Of a stretch of 64,000 nt of DNA, positions 25,201-36,850 are shown piece after piece. Source of the DNA: Oryzias latipes (taxonomy: Eukaryota; Chordata; Actinopteri; Beloniformes; Adrianichthyidae). The notes below the pieces were generated by a model. The model was not told the origin of the DNA, ran no database searches, and was given only the letters and a program-made list of their open reading frames with translations. The DNA lies in NCBI RefSeq assembly GCF_002234675.1, contig NC_019867.2, positions 30,478,747 through 30,542,746 of the forward strand. The letters are read 5' to 3'. Position 1 is the stretch's first letter. Every line of letters begins with the position of its first letter. The position numbers were made by a program, and so were the translations under genes.

Positions 25201-28200
25201 GAGTCCTGGTTCTGACACTAGTCTGGTCTCAGTCTGTTTTGTTTCAGACAGAAGCTGCTCCATTTCTAAGGAAATGATTGCAGATCTGTCCTCCAGGTTC
25301 TGCTCTAAAGGTTTCATCAGAACTTCTGAACCCAAAACTCTAAAGAATTTAGAGTTACAGTACAAATGTATTTAATAATCAGTTTATTTAATGAAAAAAG
25401 TTCATGTTTAGATGAGTTTTTTTATTTCTTACACTGGACTTATCATTTTTTTATAGGACTAAAACCCTGAAGTGAGCTGGCCCTAAAATAAAGGTACTCC
25501 AGCAGAACCGGGTCAGATCAAAAAATTAAAAGTCAGCTGTCAATCCAAAGACCAAGCTCCATTTTTGCACAGTATAGAAGTCAGATATGAGATGAAACAA
25601 TAACGATTCTGAAAACTCCCCTCATGCAGGAATCAGAGTCGGGAAAAGGTGGATGATTGCTTCTGTCTTCGGAGACTTTAATGTGTAACAAACCTCCGTT
25701 GGGGACCCTCTGAGACCTGGTTCACCCCCCCCCCCAGCAGATAATCCGAACTGAACTGTGGTTAAACCATTACAGGGGTGGGTTGATCGCCAACTTGCCT
25801 GCATCACAGACATGAGACTGCTCATGTTGAGTCCAGCTGTAGCTCAGATGGACCTGTTTGTGGATTCAAGCTGTCTGCGGGTGAAAATCTGTTGGGCCAC
25901 GCTGATGGGCACACCAAATTTTAAGATTGCAAACTTCTTGTGCTATCTTGTGGGGTCCAGATGACCCCACCCTTACATTGACGTGATCTCCCTACCAGGA
26001 AAAAGGTGGATAAAGGTGGAAAGATTTCATGTAATCCATGGACACCAGTGAAGATCACAAATCATTGAAGAAAAAAGGACTTCAAATGTTGGAATAACTT
26101 TTGATTTTATGAATGCTGATGAAGATACAGCCGAGGAACACAAGCTTTTGTCTTTAAATGACAAACTCAGGAAAATGTCTAGTGGGGCCTAGATGACCCA
26201 ACTCCCCTGACGTCCCCTGACCTGGGCTGCAAGAGCCTCAAAGGAACTGCGAGACACACCAGCGCCCCCTCTAAGATGCAGCCACTCCTCTCTACGACCC
26301 TCTACGAGCTCAGACAACCCAAAAACTCCTACAGGTCAACACACGTATGGGTCCGTGTGTCTAAAGCTGCCACTTATGTAAACAGGCAAGTCTCTACGAC
26401 CAATTTCAGGCTCCACATAAAATAAAATTGCACAGCGTTGAACGCACATTGAAAGTTAAAACCGACCAACCAGGAACTCGGATTTGGCAGTGACCCATGG
26501 ATGATGGAGGAAATGTTAGTAACTGCGGTTTGTGTCCGGACAGAATTTTACAAGAGATTTGTACACGTTTACAGAGAGTAAAAGGAGAAGCCCCTCCCTG
26601 CTTCGCCAGATGCGCGTTCAAGAACATGAATCACATGCCCGGCGTGGACACCGCTGTGTTTATCCTCACAGCAACACTTCCTGAGTCCAGGGAACGGTAC
26701 TGGGAACCCGTCTGTAGCTGGGTCAAGAACTCAGTTCTTGAAAACAGAACCAGTGCTTCCTTAGCAACCAGACACAGAAGACATGGTTTTTTGTACCTGG
26801 TAGAAAACTCACAAAAGGAATTTTCTGGATGAAAACGCACTCACAGACGGACTTTAGAGAGAAGAAAGCTGCTCATCAATCCTAAACTCAGATTTGATCA
26901 ACATTTTCTCAATTTATTACATCATTTCCACAAAAACGTTGTTTAACCCTTGTGCTATCCAAGGCACGTTAACACTAGGAGTGGGGTCCAGATGACCCCA
27001 CCCTTACTTTGACGTGTTCTCCCTACCATGACAAAGGTGGACAAAGGTGGAAAGATTTCATGTAATCCATGGACACCAGTGAAGATCACAAATCATTGAA
27101 GAAAAAAGGACTTCGAACGTTGGAATAACTTTTGATTTTATGAATGCTGATGAAGATGCAGCCGAGGAACACAAGCTTTTGTCTTTAAATGACAAACTCA
27201 GGTCATCCTCTTAGAAAGCTGTTTATTGATATTTTGTGTTTCAAGATGTTCATACGCGTTGGGATTTGGGGATTTCTTGTTTGTTTGAGAGAACGTTATT
27301 AGTTTTATATCTCTTACTTCTTAACCATATTTGACATTTTTTGCTTTGATAAATGAAAACTGGTTCTGTGGGCCGCTGGGACACAGAACAGGTTTGTGGT
27401 TGAACTTGATCTGATGCAGCAGGGGAACCACGCTGGTCAGAACCGATCCTCTCCAGCGGGATAACCGGACTGAAGCGGCGGAATAGAAAGATCAGGTATG
27501 AAAGCGGCGTGCAGCATCAAGGTTACAGTGTTTTCCACACTGTAATCTTAAGCAACAAAAGTTGACTGGTTTGAAAAAAAAAAAGAATGCTGCTGGTTGG
27601 CCCGGAGATAATGACCCATTAATGGACTCGTCCGGGAACAACAGTAAATCATCCAGAGTATTTATCAGCGCACAAAGGAGGCCGTCACGGCCATTGTCTG
27701 CTCTGCGTCGGATGGAATCTCATCGAGATTGCATGTCTTTGTTTTCCACACTAAAAAAACTTGCACAAAGGTGGAAGTTGGTTTGAAAGGGGCAAATTTC
27801 TGTTTGATGACTGACGGCCATCTGAGTCAGCCCTGCAGTAAACAGACGGCTTTTCTCTGCAGACATTCTAGAAACGCTGGAATTTGGTTCTTTATTGACA
27901 CATGATTACAGTTTTTCTTGTCTGAAGAAGTCTTCATTGGCAATGGGGTATTAACCCTTGTGCACTCTTGAGGGGTCCAAATGACCCCACTCCCAATGTT
28001 AACGTGCCTCCGAGGCACGTTAACATTGGGAGTGGGGTCATCTGGACCCCTCAAGACAGCACAAGGTTCATGGTTCAGAGCACAGACGGCGGTTCTTTGT
28101 TTCCTGAGACAGAAAATGTGTCTTCCTACTGTTCTCATCTGGTTAAAAACAAACTGAAACGAAGTGCGGTAGTTTGTGTGGACGGAGGATCTACAGCTGC

Positions 28201-31200
28201 TGAGGAAGGACGCAGTCAAAGGAGTGTCTACCAGCTGAAACAGGAACAGAGTCCTGACCAATAAGGGTAGTTCCTCTGAACTGAGATCTGAGATCTGAGA
28301 GATCTGAGGTTCTTCGTGTGTCAGAATCAGAAGATGATTGACCATGACTGTCTCCATGTAGGTGATCACTTTGAGTTCCAGATCATGAACGCTTGACTTC
28401 CTGTGGTTCTTTCTTCCTCTGTGATTTAAGGGACGCAGCTGAAATTTCAGATGAGACACAGACTCTGTGTTCTTCTGACAAAGACCACTTTAGAACGTGT
28501 CAGTGAGGCCGGACTTCTGTCAGGGAACGTCATCCTGTGAACGGCAAAGGTTCTACTGATTTACCAAAGACGGACCAGAGAATGACAGCTGTCTGTCTGA
28601 GGGCTTCACTGTTGATCTACTCCAAATGAAACACAGCAGCACAACGTGGATAAACGACACGGTAAAGTGTCACATTCTGGAAAAGAAAGTCTGGAACCAC
28701 AAAAACTTTATTTTTATAGAAATGGTCTATGTGAGTATAATTTGGGGAGTAATCCATCAGATTAACTTTGAAATGACAAAACTGTGAGAGTAAAGGGCCC
28801 ATTAACAAGAGAAACTAGACTTTCCTCCACCATATCCCATCATGCAGTGCAAGGAGCAGAATCTTTTAATAGAGGTTTGTTTCCTAGGCGCTAGCTTCAG
28901 TGAGGCATGGCTTTGATTTGGAGTTGGGAATGTGGTATTGGTTTTCTGCATTTGCTCCTGGGGGGTTACAGGTTGGTGCCAGTGTTCAGCAGCAGAGTGG
29001 GAATGAAACCGTTGCTGTAAAAGCATTTTGGGCCTGACTGAAGGTAGGAAAGGGGTATGTAAGCTTACATCAATCACCGTTTACTGTTTACACACCTCCT
29101 GAGGCAGCGGTAAGCCACAACCCTGCTGCGGCTCAACCCTCCAACCCAACAGGAGGTGTTGAATATGAAGCAGAGAGGCAGAAGGGGCCATTTTGACCTA
29201 AGTGTAGATTCTAACCTACGGTTTGTTCTCTGGGCAGACACTCTTCCACTTGCTCGTTGAGCTGGTTTTCCAGGTATGATTGACATCTGAGCTGGTAGTG
29301 GGGGGGGGGGGGGGGGGTGTTCTTGGTGAGGAAGCAAAAATGCCTGAGCAGTCGGGTTCTGCTCACCTGCTCAGGTGTGTTTTTAATGTTTTTCAAAAAA
29401 AACTCCAACCGTCTGCCAGATGTCCTCTTCAACATCTGCCTGCTGTCTTTTCTCACAGAATACATGTTTTGGTTTACATGCTCCCTGAGCTAAAGAGCGG
29501 ACTATAGCATGACATGTAAACACAGTTTAAATGCTAAAATCTGAACCAACATTATGTTACAAACTGTATATTCTATATAAAATCATCTCACATGTCTGAT
29601 GCTGGTTTGTCTGGGATATGAACTAGTTTGGGGCAAATGTTCAATCAAGCGCCGCGTCTGGGAGTGTCTCCCAGATCAGAACATTGGCATGGATGTTAAC
29701 ATGGACACAGGGAAGACGTGTGTGAGTATTTTCCTCACAGGTCCCATCAGAGTGACTGGAAACTCCACTCAAACACATCCGTGTCCAAAGTGAGGTCTGT
29801 TCCTGAACTCTGATCTGCTGAGTCTGAGAGCAGCACGGTCATGGTAGATGGTCGTAGAAGGAACAAGAAGCTGGCCTCCACTTACCTCTCCTCTGCATGA
29901 AACTGAAAAGATCGTCGAGAAACTCTTTGCGCTTTTCGTCATCATCCAGTTCGTATAACTGAAACCAGAAAGAGACCATAGATGAGGATGAGAGTCGTCC
30001 CACAGCATCTGTACCAAAGCAAACAGGACAGCAGGTGGAGTCTCTTCTGTCCCAGACTGCACTCAAAATACTTTTTCTTCAGCAACGCCATCATTTCTGT
30101 GCACGGTGACCCAACACTCATCAGTGAACAGGACCACAGACCATTGCTGCATTGTCCCGGTCACGTGGTCTTGTGTCCACTGTAAACGTTCACGCCTTTG
30201 GTTCCAATGACTAAGACACACTGAACAGAGTGAGGGCATCAAAACAAGGTGTGTCTGTCCCCACAATCCAACTGCCTCACTATCCCAAAAATCTGTTTTC
30301 CAGTTTATGGATCCAGCTTTCACCAGATCCATGACTGATTGTGATTATTGGATTAACAACAGGCTGTTCATGATTTTATATCCCAAAGTTTTTCTAACTT
30401 AGGAACCAACAGGATGTATCTTCCTTTCTGACACCAGCCTCCAGTGGTCTTTTGAGGAGCTGCAGCATTTTGTACTTTATTTAAGTCAAGGGGGTCCAAA
30501 CTTTTTGCAAAAAGTGCCAGATTTGATGAGATTAGAAGGTGTGAGAACAGCCAATCAGACGGCATTATTTAAACCTTGTATGTAATGAAATGCAATGAAC
30601 TATTTAATAAAACTTTTCATTTCTTCACAATAAACAGAAACAAACCTAAATAGTTTTTTTTTTACAAACATTAATAGGAATTTCATATTTGTAGACCAGA
30701 AAATGAAGAACAAGTTTCTTCTAAAGAAAAAACAACTTTTAGTCAACATTAGATGTGGGTTTAAGTGAAATTCACTATTAAACATTTACTGTTAGCATCT
30801 AAATGTAAATCATTTTTATAGAAAAACAACACAATTACTTTATATAGAAGTACAAACCACTGTGATTTTGATCAGAACTCTTGTTTGGCCCTCGAAGCGC
30901 TGGAGGGCAAGTACACACAGGTTGTTGCTCCAGCTTCATAAAGGCTTATAACGTCAATTAAACTTATAACTCGTAGTTTTTAGAAAGTGATGGGGCCGCA
31001 TATGAATAATCTGATGTCAGGAGCCTGCAGACCCTTGGAAATTTGAATGCGGGCCACATTTGGCCCACGGGCCAGACTTTGGACGTGCCCGATTTAGAGA
31101 AATCTAAGAAGGTGGGGGCAATGTTGCAATGCCCTGTCCCACAACAGTCATGTTACCCTTCTTCTATGTTTTCTGCCTGCAGCACCACTTATGGGAACCA

Positions 31201-34200
31201 TGGAGCGGTGCCCTCATAGAAGCTGGCCAATGTGTTGCCGACCTTTTGCTCCTTTATACAAATAAATGATTTAATAATCAAACAATTGATTTCCTGGATT
31301 CTTACTTTACATTCTGTCTCTGACAGTTGAAGTGTTTCAGTCAGGAACATTACAGGCCCCAACTTTTAAGTACAACAACCTGCAGAATCAGTGACTGACA
31401 AACACGTTTCTGCGTAACTGAGTCCATTTCCTGATCAGGTCTTGTTTTTCCCTCACAGATCTTCTGCCGGGACCACCGGAAACCTTACAACGAAGCAAAA
31501 CCTGAGAAAAGTAAAACAATTCCAGAATAAGCATGGCTTGAATGACACCCACAGGGCCCAGCCGGATGCACATGATGGTTTCTCTCAGGTCTGAGTAGAT
31601 TCTCAAATCTGTAGAGGAGTTTGGACCGGCAGCTGCTCCCGGACCAGACTCTTGTGAGTAATGCTGTCCTGTCAAACTAGGAGGTTCTAGAAGGTTCTGC
31701 AGGGCTCAACAGTGGGGTTAATAACTGACATTTGACATGTGATCTCTGCAGCTCTTCTGGGTTAGAAAAAGCCAGAGGTAAGAAGACCCAGAACATCAAC
31801 CGGATGCACTTCAACACACACAGAAATGGCAGCACCAATGAAGGTTCCAATAAAATGATGTTGGAATCATATTTAGAAGGAAGACCCCACTGAGCTCCAG
31901 GAGTTGGAGACCACTAGACGCCCTGACCAAGATCTGACACACGTCTCATGTCCACGCCGGACCCCCGCCTCATTTATGGGATTACTGGAAGTCTTTTTAA
32001 TTGATGAAATCCCAACACATTTTAAATGTGATGCCTTTCAAAAAATCAGCGATCATTCTCAAAGCAGAAGCTTAGAGATGGAAGTTCATCCAGAACCTGC
32101 TGGATAAACTGCTCTACAGAACTGAGGATGAGGAGAAGGACTTTGGACGGGATCTTCATGTTTTTGAGGTAATTCTGTCCTTCAGATTCAAGGTCAGTAC
32201 TTTCAGTTAAATAACTGCTTCAGCTTCCTGCTGACCTCATGTCCTCTAAAACCAGAGGATGTTTCTGATGCTGCTGCAGATCTGACGGGACCGTTTGTGC
32301 TCTGCAAGCCGAACAAAGTCTGAACAACCGGGCTGGTTGAGTCAACAAGAACCTGAAGAGACCGGTTCAGTAAGACTGAAAGCTCCTTTCATTTACAAGA
32401 CAATTATCTGCTGTATTGAGAGTATTGATGGCATCGATAGACACAGGTGTGTGTAGTCTGAGGAGGGAAAAGGTCTCCTCCTGCAGCCACTGACGCCTGG
32501 AGGGAAATTCTTCTTAAAAGACTCGTTCAGGAGCGCTCAGTGGATCGTTTTCAGCAGGAAGGAGAGCGCCACAAACAAACACAGGCTTTGTGACACAGAT
32601 CCAATTTGATGGTTGATGTTTATGTGTCACTGCTGTTGGAAACAGGATTAGAACAAAAATACTTCTCCAGATGATGCAGAGCCCCCAAAAACATCTGCAG
32701 CAGGACTTTCTGAACAGCAGCTCAGACAAAAACACTAAAGCTGGAGGTTCCCCTCCCTGTCCCAACAGAACCTCTGGGCCTCAGCATCATTCTGGAGCGG
32801 CTGTCATCTTCATCGGCGAGAGGATCGTTGTGACACTAGACGTCAGATCTGTCTGCTGCTTTGAACAGCGGAGCTGCTGCTGCACGTCAACCCGACCATT
32901 ACAGCAATCTGTGAGAAATAGGAGTCAGGGAGGAAAAGACGGAAAGTGGATCTTCCTGGAAAAAATATCTCATTTTCAGAGTGAGACCACAAAGCCATGG
33001 TCCTGCTTCTTCTCCATCATGCAGCGGCTTACATTTTGGTAGAAACTTCTGGTAGAAACCTCCACTCTCAGAACGAAGGAGCGCAAAGGCGCCTTAAACA
33101 TCCACTCCACTATAAATGGTATTTTGGGTGTTTTTTTTATGTGTTCTTGTGGACATAAATACAGAAAATTAAGCTTAACTTAGTATATCTGAATATTTCT
33201 TTACTCAGATTGCTGTGAATTGGGATCAGACAAAAAAAAGCAGTTTGTAGAGGATGGTGTTTGTGACGTAGAAACCACAACAGTAAGTCACAAGCTCCCT
33301 ACTCTGCTCCATTCTGATGCAGACACATAGATCCAGACTGAAACAAATATAAACGTCACCATAAAACGAAACTTTGGTCAAAAGAATCGAACATTTACAA
33401 TGTGATGATTTGGACTGAAAATGTTTGAAAAAGACAAAGAGATCCAAAACCGTTGGATTACAACTAACCCAACACCACAACATGAATTTGTGACCAAAGT
33501 CCACAAAATCAAATTCTGATTTAACAAAGACTTTGGTGAAATGATGAAGAGTGAGAGCTTCCTCAAACCAAATATTTAATATGAAATACCAACCAACTTC
33601 TTAGAAATGATGCTCTCTATATGATCCAAAACCCTAAAGATCATTCATATTACAAATGCTACTAAAAAGCAAAACGAATGGGTTTCAAACGATAAAAGGT
33701 TCTCTCAAAATCCATTAAAATCAAATATCAATTTTACTCAGCAGAATGAATATCCACCTATTAAAAATTCGATGTCAGGCTTTTTAAATAGAGCCTCTAA
33801 AGAGCTGGTAAAGTGCAGAGGAAGCCTCAGAACATCTGGGGTTTCTCAAAGCTGAAGACTTTGGCTTCTGGATGGGTGTGAAGACCATCTGCGTTTGTTG
33901 GCTGAACACAGAGAGCTGGAAACATGGCAGACCTGGATGAGGAGGCTCATGTAAAAGTGCGCAGATTGCTCGTTGAACTGGGATACGTCCTCAGTCCGGT
34001 TGGACCTGAACCGAGCTGTGACGGCCCTTTTGTCTGATGAACATGAGATGAGCTGCAGGATGCTGGACCATCTGGAGAGGCTCCAGCTCTCTCACTACAT
34101 CGTTAATCAAAAAAAGACGACAAGTGCCTGAACACGGAGGTTTGCCTCTCTCTCTCTGTTGCTGAGAGCTCTTTGTTTACACTCTGTTCAACTATCTTAG

Positions 34201-36375
34201 AGCCCCTCCTTCACAACCCCAACATTACAGGTGCAACAAAAATGGCGATCAGGTGTATTTTGTACCAACTTTTTCAAATGTCATTTGTTCCTCTGCTCCT
34301 AATTCTCAATGAATCGAATAAAGAAAAACTCAGAAATGCAATTCTAGGCTAAGTCTATGAGACTTATCTTGAAATATTTAAAGATAAAAGTAAGCTTCTT
34401 TAAAAACTTGTGATTTCATTGCCATTTGGTTTTATCTAAAATGATGTCAAGTTTCTTTAAGACATTTTTGATGTTTTCAAAAGAATTTGAAATAAAATTA
34501 AGACTTTATATTTTCAACATGATTGCAGTGAAACTTGGTTAAGGATGGTTTTAGGTTCAGGTGTTATTGTTGACATTTTTTGGGCTGTAGTAACAGTGAG
34601 GTGGAGGTGTCTCTTCCTCCACCTTTCCCTCCCTCCCCAGTGCACCTGTGGCCATCAGCCGTCAGAGTTTGGCGGTAGAGGGCGCCTGCGGCAGAATTCC
34701 TCTCTGCAGAGGATGAGGAGGCCGGGATGAAGGAGAAGAAGCTGTAGCTTGACGTTGTCGAGCGTGAGAAGAGCAGCTTCTTCCATCATAATCCAGATCC
34801 CTCACTGGATCAGGCCTCCTGTCTGGTCGGGTGTCTGTTTGTTATTGTCATTCAGGGTCCGGGGGGGGGGGCACTGTTGTGAAGAGGCCCTGGATCGGCA
34901 CTCATGCCTCACAGCCAAAAGGCCCTGGTTCAAATCCCAGCTGGATTGTTTTTACCTGTTCTCTGTTGTCCCTTTGCAAGTGTGGGATTTCAGAACTTCA
35001 CAGGGTCATTACTGATTCCACATTGTCCTTCATCGTGAGTGTGACCAAATAGAAGCGCCCCCCACCTTTGTCCAACAGTAGCTGGGATAGGCTCCAGCAA
35101 CCATGTGACCCCAAGATGGAGTCAGCAGAGGATGAGGTTTGAGTTGAGCTGTGGAGTCAAAGACGTGTCCGCGTCTGCAGAAGGTCTGCAGCTGCAGAGA
35201 TCATCGCTTTTCTTTGGGCTCAGGCTTTATTTCAAAACTGTTAAAGTTTATATGCTGTTTTATACCTGATCTAGTTCAGTTGTTGTTGTTTTGTTTTAAT
35301 GCATTCATGACATTCAAACTATGACCAGAAATAAAAAAAAATGTGCTGAAAAAACAGGTCAGAAAGAGCTGAACGTTGAAACAAAAAAGGAAAATTATGT
35401 TTAAAAATCGGTTTGAAAAAGAATCAATCAGGCTTTTAATGATTTTCCTGTTTAGACTGGAAGGAAAGGAAAACAAAGATTATGGGAGCTTTTTCTCACC
35501 AAAACCATCAAAATCCTAAAATTCACTTTGTTAATCTTCAGTCAGACCTTTTATTCCAGTTTATCTGAAGTCTTGAAACTTCAGGAAAGTTTTAAGATAT
35601 CTGAAAAAACGGACGCAGATGGAAGCAGTTTAGAAATTTCAGAACAAAAATAATTTTACTCTGTTGATCAAACAGCTGGTTAATCTCAACTTCACGAACT
35701 TTAAGCGCTGAAAACAAGTTTCTGCTGTTTGGTTCTGATTTCAGTTTAAACATCAAGAACTGGACGGTTTCCAGTCATCCAGAGCCGCCGACACCGGCAC
35801 CGGCACCGGCACCGGAACCAAAGGGGCACCAGCGGCGACGCATAGGTCGGATAGATGTTAGCAAATCAAAAGGGTTCTGGTCCGTGACAGGTTCGGTACC
35901 AGCTCACCTGCTTGAACTGCTCCTCATAGGTCCATTCGTGCTGTGACTGCGGGCGCGTGGGGGGCGACTCTGCGCACGGAGCTTCCAGGAAGCCCACCGG
36001 GATGCGCGCCACTGGATGCGCCGAGGCGCTCCTCGGAGGCAGCCGAGCCTGTAGGTGGAGGCGGCTCAGCATCGCCCCATCGCCCCCCTCTCCGTCCACG
36101 ACCTCCTGCTCCTCCGGGTCACCTCCCTGAGCGCGCCGCTCCGACTCGGAGTCTGCGTCCTCCTCCAGCGGCGGAGGCAGCGCGGCGGCTGCCTCTCCGG
36201 CGCCGGCGGTCAGTGCGCCGCGCACGGCCGTCTGGTACTGGCAGAAAGCCAGAGCCTGCCGCTGGAGGTGCGAGCGGAGCTCCTGCTCCCGCTCCGCCTG
36301 CCGCCGCTGCTCCTCCAGGGCCAGGCGCGCCGCCTGCTGCCGCTGCAGGTGCTCCATCACCGCCTCCAGCTTCAT
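19247..36375 (-). CDS. arid3c: arid3c, ARID/REKLES transcription factor (complete)
   Basis: AT-rich interaction domain 3 family nuclear DNA-binding factor (Bright/Dril group). Seven exons on the minus strand splice with correct phase to 495 residues: 36375-35908, 29958-29886, 23415-23232, 21959-21718, 21540-21286, 19987-19898 and 19422-19247 (TGA). Exon 1 starts MKLEAVMEHLQRQQAARLAL and ends HEWTYEEQFKQ. Exons 2-4 carry the extended ARID (LYELDDDEKRKEFLDDLFSF, GTPVNRIPIMAKQVLDLYML, YMKYLYPYECEKRGLSS). Exon 5 has the first REKLES part (AAALEQLRETLQAGEPPLKK), and exons 6-7 the second (NGISSINMSIEINGVVYTG, VLFAR). MEHLQRQQAARLA and HEWTYEEQFKQ match ARID3C rather than ARID3A/B. The protein ends in a Ser-rich tail finishing RYSSP. 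The ATG context GGCGGCATGA is favourable. The introns are large and full of repeats. Confidence 0.94.
20712..20870. repeat. Dispersed fish repeat fragment
   Basis: It contains CCAGGCCTCGAGGGCCGGTG, CCTGCTGGATTTCCAGAAAC and GATTACCTGGATCAGGTGTG, a recognisable combination from an abundant teleost non-autonomous element. No protein is encoded. It lies in the arid3c intron between exons 6 and 5. Confidence 0.55.
22290..22760 (+). repeat. Dispersed repeat family A, copy 1
   Basis: It includes TCTAGGACATAGTTTCTGCA and AGATTCCAGCTCAGATGAGG, and an open stretch beginning MARNIGAIVPYSLDPDSSSD. Copy 2 is inverted at 43190-43650 and a shorter inverted relative lies at 33280-33360. Because the open frame is not kept in the other copies, it is read as part of a transposable element and not as an arid3c exon. 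Confidence 0.55.
23640..24040. promoter_or_regulatory. Candidate conserved non-coding element in arid3c intron
   Basis: Non-repetitive, non-coding sequence just upstream (minus-strand sense) of arid3c exon 3. It contains GAGATAATTAACCTGC, GCGATCAATACC and AAGGCGCTAATTATGGC. The AT-rich homeodomain-type cores and lack of repeats suggest an intronic enhancer, by analogy with vertebrate developmental loci. Inference only. Confidence 0.25.
24440..25080. promoter_or_regulatory. Candidate conserved non-coding element in arid3c intron
   Basis: About 640 bp of unique-looking sequence with no stable coding frame. Motifs include GCCATAAATAAGAGCC, CATGAGTCATTATGAC (AP-1/MAF-like TGAGTCA) and GGTAACAATGTGG (SOX-like ACAAT). 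It differs in texture from the repeat-rich flanks. Enhancer status is inference. Confidence 0.25.
25935..26215. mobile_element. piggyBac-like non-autonomous element, copy 1
   Basis: It begins near TTGTGCTATCTTGTGGGGTC with CAGATGACCCCACCC. It runs through a unique middle (TGGACACCAGTGAAGATCAC) and closes near 26190 with CTAGATGACCCAACTCCC. The middle is nearly identical to copy 2 at 26944-27205, so the two are recent relatives only about 1 kb apart. The TTAA and CCCTTG ends seen in copies 2 and 3 fit the piggyBac type. Confidence 0.6.
26944..27205. mobile_element. piggyBac-like non-autonomous element, copy 2
   Basis: It starts TTAACCCTTGTGCTATCC, i.e. a TTAA target site followed by CCCTTG. 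It continues with GGGGTCCAGATGACCCCACC and the same middle as copy 1 (TGGACACCAGTGAAGATCAC, AACTTTTGATTTTATGAATG). No transposase is present. The right end seems lost. Confidence 0.65.
27957..28072. mobile_element. piggyBac-like fold-back element, copy 3
   Basis: A minimal palindromic derivative. It starts at TTAACCCTTGTGC. Arms at 27967-28009 and 28013-28055 are inverted repeats of 43 bp with one mismatch around the 3-nt loop CCG, and the right edge is GCACAAGGTT. It can fold into one long hairpin. It lacks the unique middle of copies 1 and 2. Confidence 0.75.
29292..29318. repeat. Poly-G tract
   Basis: A run of G (about 19 nt, with a few flanking GT) in an arid3c intron; another G-quadruplex-capable tract and a likely assembly weak point. 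Confidence 0.6.
30487..31095. mobile_element. Non-autonomous DNA transposon (about 600 bp)
   Basis: The left end reads GTCAAGGGGGTCCAAACTTT. The right end reads GGGCCAGACTTTGGACGTGC, whose complement gives GCACGTCCAAAGTCTGGCCC. These short imperfect terminal inverted repeats and the internal GGGCCGCAT and GGCCACATTTGGCC texture match a common fish hAT-type non-autonomous element. A fragment of the same end (TTTGGACACCCCTGTGGGCC) occurs at 61195-61215. It lies in the first arid3c intron. Confidence 0.55.
33280..33360 (-). repeat. Dispersed repeat family A, partial copy
   Basis: It contains CTCTGCTCCATTCTGATGCA and ACACATAGATCCAGACTGAA, matching in reverse the body of copy 1 at 22500-22600. 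Short and diverged. Confidence 0.4.
34860..35115 (+). mobile_element. tRNA-derived SINE, degenerate copy
   Basis: A pol III B-box-like GGTTCAAATCC lies at 34927-34937, preceded by CACTCATGCCTCACAGCCAA and followed near the end by AGCTGGGATAGGCTCCAGCA. The layout matches the fish SINE seen in better condition, on the other strand, at 60545-60937. The A box is worn away and the middle part is shortened. Confidence 0.65.
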
Positions 36376-36850
36376 GCCGCCGCTGGGGGGATGCTGGGAC
36401 GCAGGGGATGCCGGGGTCGGGAGGCTGCATCCGGGCGAGAGAGCTCCTCTCTGCGAAGAGAAGAAACCCGTGAGTACCGCGCTGATGCTGCCACACGTGT
36501 CATTCCACTAGGGAAACTTTCACGCGCTGGCAGAGAGTGGCAGCAGCGTCCGGTGCGGACACGCAAACGCTCGGCGGCTCACCGCAGCAGCTGGGGGGTG
36601 CGCGCTTGCCCTGTCCATGTCTGCGTCCGCCACGAGTGGGTCAGGGTCCTCACTCCAAAGCCGAGTCTCCAGGTGAGCGTGGGAGCGCGCAGCGCGTCAA
36701 GCACGCAGACGTGCGAACAGCTGATCCAACCAGCAGCTGGAGATGAGGCCAGGCGCGCGAGCCGTGTCACCTCAGTGCTGACTCATTGTTTGTGTGCCCA
36801 CGTGCATCAGGAACCATGACGCAGCAGGTGTCGTGACGTCATGAACCACC
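35800..36850 (-). promoter_or_regulatory. arid3c: CpG-rich arid3c 5' region
   Basis: Strong GC and CpG enrichment covers arid3c exon 1 and about 450 bp upstream of its ATG (36375), falling away after 36850. This is the usual signature of a vertebrate CpG-island promoter. The transcription start and any untranslated exon were not resolved. GGCACC/CACCGG repeats near 35790-35820 are a small GC-rich low-complexity patch in the first intron. Confidence 0.5.

Noticed and set aside
26230..26840. Possible exon in frames at 26497-26832
   Set aside because: No splice logic, no recognised domain, and it lies in an arid3c intron between transposon copies.
34927..34937. tRNA gene
   Set aside because: Only a B-box-like motif in a degenerate SINE; no cloverleaf can be formed with the neighbouring sequence.
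35943..36819. Long plus-strand frames over arid3c exon 1 (176 and 254 codons)
   Set aside because: They are antisense shadows of a GC-rich exon; the minus strand has the conserved protein with matching splice sites.
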